This document shows, one piece after another, positions 32,726-37,797 of a stretch of 37,797 nt of DNA (positions are counted from its first letter, which is position 1; every line of letters starts with the position of its first letter). Source of the DNA: Candidatus Poribacteria bacterium (GTDB lineage: Bacteria > Poribacteria > WGA-4E > WGA-3G); assembly GCA_012270875.1 (NCBI GenBank), contig JAAXHI010000367.1, positions 1 to 37,797 on the forward strand. Reading direction: 5' to 3'. Under the pieces are notes generated by a model, which did no database searches, had not been told where the DNA came from, and was given only the letters and a program-made list of their open reading frames with translations. The position numbers were made by a program, and so were the translations under genes.

Positions 32726-32766
32726 AATAGCAAGTTTCGGCTTGCGAGCTACGCCGAAATGCTATT
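32726..32766 (-). terminator. Hairpin between FAD and 2Fe-2S subunit genes
   Basis: AATAGCAAGTTTCGGC and GCCGAAATGCTATT pair with a 2-nt bulge around an 11-nt loop, immediately after the FAD-subunit stop (32767). No T-tract follows, so it may be an intra-operon hairpin that sets subunit ratios by RNA stability rather than a full terminator. Confidence 0.45.
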
Positions 32767-33618
32767 TTATCCGTTTGCTCTCTCTGCAGCTTGTTCGAGG
32801 GTCCGCCTTGTAAGGACATCGACCATTTCTTTGCGGTGTTCAGCGGAGCATCGCAGATCGGATATCGGACTGGATGCTGCTGCCGCTGCTTCGCCAGCTT
32901 GTTCGAGAAGTTCTGGTGTCGGTGCGTTACCTTTCAGGAGATCCTCCGCTTCTGTCGCACGAATCGGTGTAGGGGCAACCGCAGCGAGGCCAATTCGGGC
33001 ATCTGTAATTGTCCCGTTGTCCATATTGATAGCAGCGGCGACACCAATAAACGCTAAGTCCATGACTTCGCGGATTTTGTGTTTGATGTAGTGGGAACCG
33101 GATGCCGGACTTGGTAACCGAAAGCGTGTGATAATCTCACCGGGTGTTAGAACAGTCTGTCCCGGTCCCGTAAAAAGTTCGTTGATCGGCACAGTTCGTT
33201 CGCCATCGGCACTTGCGATGTCAACTTGTGCATCAGCGACAAGCAACCCCGCGACCGTATCCGCTGCGGGGGAGGCGTGTGCGATGTTCCCACCGACGGT
33301 TGCAAGGTTTCGGATTTGGATAGAACCGATTTCCGAGGCACCTTCCGCTAACGCTGTGTGGTGTTGCTGAATATCCGCAGACAATTCAATTTCGCGGACC
33401 TTCGTCATCGCACCAATGTTAATGCTATCGCCATCAGTGGTGATACCAGCCAACCCCGGAATCTTCTGTAGACTAATCACAGACTGAGGCGTTTCGGTGA
33501 GCGCCTTCATACCGATAACGAGGTCCGTCCCACCTGCGAGGAGCTGCGCGTGTTCCGCCGCAAATAGACGAGACGCCTCCGCGAGCGTGGTAGGTTCAAA
33601 AAACTCAAAACTTTTCAA
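32767..33618 (-). CDS. FAD-binding subunit of Mo-hydroxylase
   Basis: The 283-residue medium (CoxM-type) subunit uses a TTG start at 33618, supported by GGAGG 8 nt upstream. The FAD-binding motifs are LLAGGTDLVIGMK (PCMH-fold glycine loop) and ATVGGNIAHASPAADTV, followed by the CO-dehydrogenase flavoprotein C-terminal domain (LKGNAPTPELLEQAGEAAAA). It is the first gene of the operon FAD, 2Fe-2S, unknown protein, Mo subunit. Confidence 0.9.
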   Translation of the reverse strand: MKSFEFFEPTTLAEASRLFAAEHAQLLAGGTDLVIGMKALTETPQSVISLQKIPGLAGITTDGDSINIGAMTKVREIELSADIQQHHTALAEGASEIGSIQIRNLATVGGNIAHASPAADTVAGLLVADAQVDIASADGERTVPINELFTGPGQTVLTPGEIITRFRLPSPASGSHYIKHKIREVMDLAFIGVAAAINMDNGTITDARIGLAAVAPTPIRATEAEDLLKGNAPTPELLEQAGEAAAAASSPISDLRCSAEHRKEMVDVLTRRTLEQAAERANG

Positions 33619-33674
33619 ATTTAATCCTCCATTTCATGTTCCTTCAAGCAAATTTTTAGTTTGAGGAAGTCCCT

Positions 33675-33930
33675 TCATTCAGACACAAGCCCGACTTGGA
33701 TGTCTGTTAGATTGATACCCCACTGACCTGGATACCGATTGCTTGGATCGGGGTGATCTATCTGTGCAATCTTCGCAACAACCCAGATAAGCGGACTCTC
33801 GCCACAGCACACCCGATGCCTTCCCCTTTAAAGAGTACCCGATTGAAAAGTAATTTGTCAACCTTAAATTCGTCGGATCTGCCTTTATGAAATCGGCCAA
33901 CTGGGTTGTCGGTTCCGTGTGGAGTGCTTC
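33675..33930 (-). pseudogene. Frameshifted gene remnant, includes copy of a Gfo/Idh tail
   Basis: One phase encodes a protein-like end, WVVAKIAQIDHPDPSNRYPG then QWGINLTDIQVGLVSE and TGA at 33675. It has no start codon and a stop upstream. A one-base shift near 33800 joins it to LRLTNYFSIGYSLKGKASGV. Separately, 33886-33930 matches 34840-34884 (the end of the Gfo/Idh gene, TEPTPGWPI) at about 37 of 44 bases with a one-base indel. The region therefore seems to be decayed coding DNA; I do not recognise the parent protein of the first part. Confidence 0.5.
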
Positions 33931-33961
33931 TTGGTGTAGGTATCCATTTCCGTTCCCCGTC

Positions 33962-34687
33962 TTAGGTGTCTATCTGTGCGCGTGCAAGTTGTTCTCGGAG
34001 GCGTTTGATTTCTTCTTCGGCTTTCTGACGGGTGATAGCTTCTTGCTCCGCGCGTGCCTCGGCGGCTTCCGCGCGTGCCTCGGCGGCTTCCGCGGGGGGC
34101 TGGAGCCACTTCTCCCCAACAGAGTCGTAAATCCCTAAACGCCGCTCTCGGATATGGAAATCTAAACCGAGAATATCTGAACGGATACCACCATCAACGC
34201 CCGGTGGAATAGGGATATAGACCCCATCTATTAACTGAAAGCCCATCAGCGGAGAAGGCAGATAAAGTGCCTCTGCATCATAGAGAAGGTAGTTCGGGAT
34301 ACCAAGCGTCGCGTAGAGGTCCATCTTATCTGTAAGGTCGTTCTGATAGGTCGTTTTACTTGAAAACTCCATCACAAAATCGGGCACTTTCCCCTCCTCC
34401 CACACTTTGTAGGTGTGGCGCTGCTTTTGCCCGATGCCGAAAGAGACCAGCACATCCGGTGCCACGACCGCACGTGGGTCGCCCTCCGTGTAATACGTCA
34501 GAATATCACCCGAGACATAGACATCCGGTCTCTGCGCGAAATGCGCTTTTAGCGTCTGCAAAAGCCAGATGAGGATTTCAAGGTGGAGGTCACTCGCTGC
34601 CATAGGTTCACCGTCCGTGTCAGGGTAGAGGTCCGCCGTATCTGTCGGAGCATAAGGCACGTTGGGCCAATTTGTGTAGGTATCCAT
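33962..34687 (-). CDS. Uma2-family (DUF820) putative endonuclease with coiled-coil tail
   Basis: The protein has 241 residues from ATG 34687 (MDTYTNWPNV), 9 nt after AAGGAG; the track start at 34714 is earlier. The PD-(D/E)XK-like core shows VAPDVLVSF, VPDFVMEFSSKTTYQND and a conserved Tyr-rich region (YATLGIPNYLLYD). The C-terminus is an Ala/Glu/Arg coiled coil with the perfect unit AEAAEAR repeated, encoded by a 21-bp tandem repeat. Uma2 proteins are multi-copy in some bacteria; they are presumed nucleases of unknown target. Confidence 0.82.
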   Translation of the reverse strand: MDTYTNWPNVPYAPTDTADLYPDTDGEPMAASDLHLEILIWLLQTLKAHFAQRPDVYVSGDILTYYTEGDPRAVVAPDVLVSFGIGQKQRHTYKVWEEGKVPDFVMEFSSKTTYQNDLTDKMDLYATLGIPNYLLYDAEALYLPSPLMGFQLIDGVYIPIPPGVDGGIRSDILGLDFHIRERRLGIYDSVGEKWLQPPAEAAEARAEAAEARAEQEAITRQKAEEEIKRLREQLARAQIDT

Positions 34688-34839
34688 CGGTATTCTCCTT
34701 GCTGTGGGATACATGATGCATGATTTAGGATCGAATCTGTTAATGCGTCGCGGCGCGACTTGTTATTGGGACAACAGCACCTTGATATACTTCAGTGTAG
34801 CATAAAAAAATGCTGCTGTCAAATGCCTTGAGCGTGCCA

Positions 34840-36084
34840 TTAGGGAATCGGCCAACCCGGTGTCGGTTCGGTGCGGAGTGCCTCTATTTCATACAGTTCT
34901 TCTACGCTGATTTCGCGTCCAAGTTTCGCTGACAAGAGCGAACCGCTCATAATCTCTGTAACCTTTAAACCGACATCACCATTACTAACGGGTTGCGCGT
35001 CGCTGTTACAGGCGTTGAGAAAATCGCGGAACTTATCAGGGAAAGACTGCTCTGGAAGTTCTAACGGCGTTTCGACGAGATCGCTTTGATAACGCCTACG
35101 ATTGCCTTGATCGTCGGTATCCCACTTCCCTTTCTCAAGAAAAAGTTTATTACCGCTGAACGAACCTTTGGAACCGAAGATGAAAATGCCTTGCGGGTGT
35201 TCTGCCAAATTCCCTGCCCAACCGTGTTCATACGTAAAGGACATGCCGTTGGTGAACCGGACAAAAATAGACACGTGTTCCTCGACATCGTTAATCTCTT
35301 CACCTGTGTATTCCGGGAGCATACCCCGGTAGGCGATACCGCTGATCGTAGCCGGTTGTGGAGAACCGAGGAGATAGATAGAACGGTTGATATCGTAGAC
35401 CCCCGTATCGTATACCGTGCCGCCGCCGCTATAAGCAGAATTGAGGAACCATCTGCCGAAGCCGAACATATCAACATTCGGTCTGCCCCGGACGCGGTAA
35501 CTCGTGAGTCTGCCGTAGTAGACATCGCCAAGGTTGCCAGCAGTGATGTAGTCTCGGATGGCATAACTCGTCGGATCGAGACATGTACCACCGCTCTGAT
35601 ATGCGAGTTTAACGCCAGCCGCGTCGCAGGCATCACGCATATTTCTCGCCTCTGTTGCTGTACGCGCCATCGGCTTTTCGCAGAAGACATGTTTTCCAGC
35701 CTGCGCAGCTGCAACAGTAGGTCCTTCATGGACAAACGGCGGGGTCGCGAGACTGACGGCATCTAAATCGCATTCCTTGATCATCTCATTGTAATCGCTA
35801 AAGATTTGGACACCGTTGTCGGCATATTCCGCCCAGAGCGCAGCATTGGCTTTCAGTTGTTCACGTGCTTCTGCGGTTTCCGCCTTTGCTGCGTCGGCTT
35901 TTGCGGTTTCCGCGCGGGACGCTGCGCCTGACAAAACTTCTCCATGTCGCCGCTTTACGTTCGCGTCTACGGTATCGCATACAGCGACGATTTCGGCGTG
36001 CTGCGGATGCGCGAGGTAGCCGTTGACGTGTGAACCGGATATCATGCCACACCCGATAATTCCGATTTTAATCCGTTTTGACAT
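34840..36084 (-). CDS. Gfo/Idh/MocA family oxidoreductase with Ala-rich insertion
   Basis: The 414-residue protein starts at ATG 36084, with AAGGAG at 13 nt. The N-terminal Rossmann fold has IGIIGCGMISGSHV and the family motif HVFCEKPMA. The C-terminal alpha/beta domain has the GGGTVYDTGVYDINRS segment, where the catalytic Lys/Asp/His set normally lies. It would oxidise or reduce a sugar or cyclitol with NAD(P). Residues 52-88 are an unusual low-complexity helix (AAKAETAEAREQLKANAALW) inside the nucleotide-binding half, after the second strand, where relatives have a short loop. It likely shares a transcript with the upstream aldolase. Confidence 0.85.
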   Translation of the reverse strand: MSKRIKIGIIGCGMISGSHVNGYLAHPQHAEIVAVCDTVDANVKRRHGEVLSGAASRAETAKADAAKAETAEAREQLKANAALWAEYADNGVQIFSDYNEMIKECDLDAVSLATPPFVHEGPTVAAAQAGKHVFCEKPMARTATEARNMRDACDAAGVKLAYQSGGTCLDPTSYAIRDYITAGNLGDVYYGRLTSYRVRGRPNVDMFGFGRWFLNSAYSGGGTVYDTGVYDINRSIYLLGSPQPATISGIAYRGMLPEYTGEEINDVEEHVSIFVRFTNGMSFTYEHGWAGNLAEHPQGIFIFGSKGSFSGNKLFLEKGKWDTDDQGNRRRYQSDLVETPLELPEQSFPDKFRDFLNACNSDAQPVSNGDVGLKVTEIMSGSLLSAKLGREISVEELYEIEALRTEPTPGWPIP

Positions 36085-36170
36085 TCTAATGCTCCTTGGT
36101 GGCTTTTTCGTAAGGTCAAGTTTCTAAAAGAGATTCTGCGCTTAAGAGCGTCGCTATCAAGAAATCGCGC

Positions 36171-36836
36171 CTACAATGAACCCGACGGCGAGGCACCAGC
36201 ACCTACTTTGACGTGTGTATCTGCCAACTGGACTTCTACATGCGCAATACACTCTTGAAGGTTCTTAAACGGAGAACTTGGATATGATTCTATGCTGAAA
36301 TTCAAGTCGTTCTCGCCGAAGGTTACCATATCCACCCCCGGTTTTGCCAATTTTTGGACATTAATCACGGCATCAACAGACTCAATCTGTATGATGAGGA
36401 TACCGGTGTTGTTCCACCACTCGGCATATTCAAGGCGGTCCATGCCGCGGTCGATGCTGTATCCACTACTGGGACCCCAACTCCGTTTACCCTTCTGCGG
36501 ATAGTAGAATGCATCGATTGCTTCATCTACCGTTTCGACTTTCTCAACCTGTGGCACAACAATAGCAAGCGGACCTAAATCCAACAGATTGCCTATCAGG
36601 TAAGCATTTCGGGTGTGTTTAATGCGGAGTTGCACACCGATACCGAATTCGTTTGCCATCTTGCAGTATTCCACGAGTTTGTCTTCGTTCGCGGGTCCAT
36701 GCTGGTGATCGTTTCCGATTAGATCATAGTCATCGCCACTGAGGACGGCTTCCATCTCGTCGCGGGTACAGCCGAAAGGCGCGCCACCAGCGATCTTAAT
36801 CGGTTCTTTATTATGAATGCGTTGTTTTAAAGACAC
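36171..36836 (-). CDS. HpcH/HpaI-type aldolase/citrate lyase family protein
   Basis: The 221-residue protein starts at GTG 36836, behind AGGAGG at about 8 nt. The family pattern is visible (DLIGNDHQHGP near the first metal site, QLRIKHTRNAYLI, IVVPQVEKVETVDEAIDAF, IIQIESVDAVINV with the metal-binding Glu, DMVTFGENDLNFS). It is shorter than typical members (about 250). It would cleave or form C-C bonds in 2-oxo-acid substrates. It is the first gene after a consensus promoter, followed by the Gfo/Idh gene. Confidence 0.8.
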   Translation of the reverse strand: MSLKQRIHNKEPIKIAGGAPFGCTRDEMEAVLSGDDYDLIGNDHQHGPANEDKLVEYCKMANEFGIGVQLRIKHTRNAYLIGNLLDLGPLAIVVPQVEKVETVDEAIDAFYYPQKGKRSWGPSSGYSIDRGMDRLEYAEWWNNTGILIIQIESVDAVINVQKLAKPGVDMVTFGENDLNFSIESYPSSPFKNLQECIAHVEVQLADTHVKVGAGASPSGSL

Positions 36837-36874
36837 AGGGATAACCTCCTGAGTTCCACCAGATTGTGATGTCC

Positions 36875-36902
36875 ATTATAGGCGGTTGCAGATTTTTGTC
36901 AA
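36875..36902 (-). promoter_or_regulatory. Consensus sigma-70 promoter for aldolase/dehydrogenase genes
   Basis: A perfect TTGACA, 16-nt spacer and perfect TATAAT on the minus strand lie about 40 bp before the GTG start at 36836. Confidence 0.72.
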
Positions 36903-37007
36903 GCGTTTTGAATTTTTGGAGTTGTAACCCCGATTATGACATCTCCAATCCTGATGCTGATTCACCAACAACTGCGTACTGAAAACTGACAACCATTCCC
37001 CGAAATC

Positions 37008-37036
37008 TTGAAAATTTTACGAAATTCTGCTAATCT
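37008..37036 (+). promoter_or_regulatory. Candidate sigma-70 promoter for the PhyH gene
   Basis: TTGAAA, a 17-nt spacer and TAATCT lie about 40 bp before ATG 37078, in the divergent gap shared with the aldolase promoter. Confidence 0.45.
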
Positions 37037-37077
37037 GTATTCTTAACACATTCAGGAACTGCGGAGAAAGAAAAATA

Positions 37078-37797
37078 ATGCATACCATCCATTCCACTTT
37101 GACCGAAGCGGAGAAGTGGTATTTCGATTTACACGGATTTCTCGTTTTGCGGAATGTTATCCCGAAGGACGAGATTGAAGAGATGCTAAAGGTGCTTCAA
37201 CATTGGTTAACAATCGATGAAACCGACATCCCACCGCCGCTTGACCGCGGGCGGCAAGAACCTTGTAAAACACACATCGGGCATATCCAATATGGACACC
37301 ACCTCTTTCAAGACCTTGCGATGAATCCTGAGATTATGCGGGTTGTTGCGGGGTTGACGATGAACGCGCCGCGCCTATTTCATTGCAATTTTACGATGAT
37401 GACGAAGCACGACGCGCCGCAACACTTTCATCGTGATGACAGCGGATTTAAATTCCCACCCGGATTTCGTAATCCACACAACGATTATCAAGCCGCTGCG
37501 GGACATATCTATTGTAGCCATATTGCGACGTGGGTGGCTTTGGTAGACGTGCCACCCGGCACCGGTTTTTGCCTCGTTCCCGGTAGTCATAAATCCCTGT
37601 TTCAGACACCGGCGAATTTACCTGTACGGCACGATCCGCCTACTTCGATTACACTCCCAATGACGGCAGGTGATGTGGCAATCTTTTCAACAAATCTACT
37701 TCATGATGCGAGTCCATGGACAGAGGATTACCCGCGGATGAATATTTTTCAACGTTACCAATTGAGCGCGTATTTTATAGTAGATCCCGAAAATAAG
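37078..37797 (+). CDS. Phytanoyl-CoA dioxygenase (PhyH) family protein, C-terminus beyond window
   Basis: This frame is absent from the ORF track because it runs off the right edge. From ATG 37078 (GGAG about 11 nt upstream), 240 codons are open. They carry the PhyH pattern: WYFDLHGFLVLRNVIPKDEI, then FTMMTKHDAPQHFHRDDSG, with the Fe(II)-binding H-x-D pair in FHRDD, WVALVDVPPGTGFCLVPGS and the distal His in NLLHDASPW. Such enzymes are Fe(II)/2-oxoglutarate-dependent oxygenases that hydroxylate lipids or small metabolites. The substrate is unknown. Confidence 0.88.
   Translation, partial: MHTIHSTLTEAEKWYFDLHGFLVLRNVIPKDEIEEMLKVLQHWLTIDETDIPPPLDRGRQEPCKTHIGHIQYGHHLFQDLAMNPEIMRVVAGLTMNAPRLFHCNFTMMTKHDAPQHFHRDDSGFKFPPGFRNPHNDYQAAAGHIYCSHIATWVALVDVPPGTGFCLVPGSHKSLFQTPANLPVRHDPPTSITLPMTAGDVAIFSTNLLHDASPWTEDYPRMNIFQRYQLSAYFIVDPENK

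Noticed and set aside
1-37797. tRNA, rRNA or CRISPR array anywhere in the window
   Set aside because: No cloverleaf, rRNA core or regular repeat-spacer pattern was found by eye.

Overview
This window looks like a chromosomal piece from an uncultured, probably marine, heterotrophic bacterium. The gene mix is sugar-phosphate isomerase/epimerases, Gfo/Idh dehydrogenase, an alkaline-phosphatase-superfamily hydrolase, PhyH dioxygenase, Uma2 nuclease, PSCyt1-like lipoproteins and several RelE-type toxin modules. It resembles Candidatus Poribacteria or a neighbouring lineage. That is an inference from gene content; there is no rRNA or other marker to prove it. No tRNA, rRNA, CRISPR array or complete insertion sequence was seen.

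Layout. (1) 1-6427, minus strand: an ECF-type sigma factor fused to TPR-like repeats and a cysteine-less thioredoxin-like domain heads a run of three ABC-2 permeases, the last cut by the window edge. A decayed copy of the sigma gene's 3' end lies before the third permease, so the sigma-tail/permease unit was duplicated. (2) 6722-10503, minus: a DUF4159 protein with a TonB-like N-terminus, a small NTF2-like lipoprotein with a consensus promoter, and a family 9 glycosyltransferase. (3) 10742-20372, plus: two paralogous lipoproteins with CX4CH haem-type motifs and very acidic Asp/His or Asp/Tyr tails; a rifampin-phosphotransferase/PEP-synthase-like enzyme followed by a VWA protein; and a compact three-gene operon (isomerase/epimerase, FG-GAP propeller, Thr-nucleophile sulfatase-like hydrolase). 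(4) 20507-29368, minus: toxin-antitoxin pieces, an MJ0936-type phosphoesterase, a Tat-exported sulfite-oxidase-like molybdoenzyme, a PmoA/DUF6807 protein, a nucleotidyltransferase-HEPN ORF with a fusion-generating repeat, a second isomerase, an orphan N6-adenine methyltransferase and an alpha/beta hydrolase. (5) 29528-33618, minus: a complete xanthine-dehydrogenase/CO-dehydrogenase-like operon (FAD, 2Fe-2S and Mo subunits) with an extra 80-residue gene inside. (6) 33675-36836, minus: gene remnants, Uma2 nuclease, Gfo/Idh oxidoreductase and HpcH/HpaI aldolase, with a consensus promoter. (7) 37078-end, plus: a PhyH dioxygenase cut by the window edge, divergent from the aldolase.

The most unusual signal is a dispersed leader element of about 75-125 bp, present in four copies on both strands. 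Each sits directly before an unrelated gene, ends in ACCGCAAGGAA, and places AAGG exactly 12 nt before the start codon (or, in one copy, before an AAC where the start should be). The 74-bp imperfect repeat that joins a nucleotidyltransferase frame to a HEPN frame is the second most notable feature.
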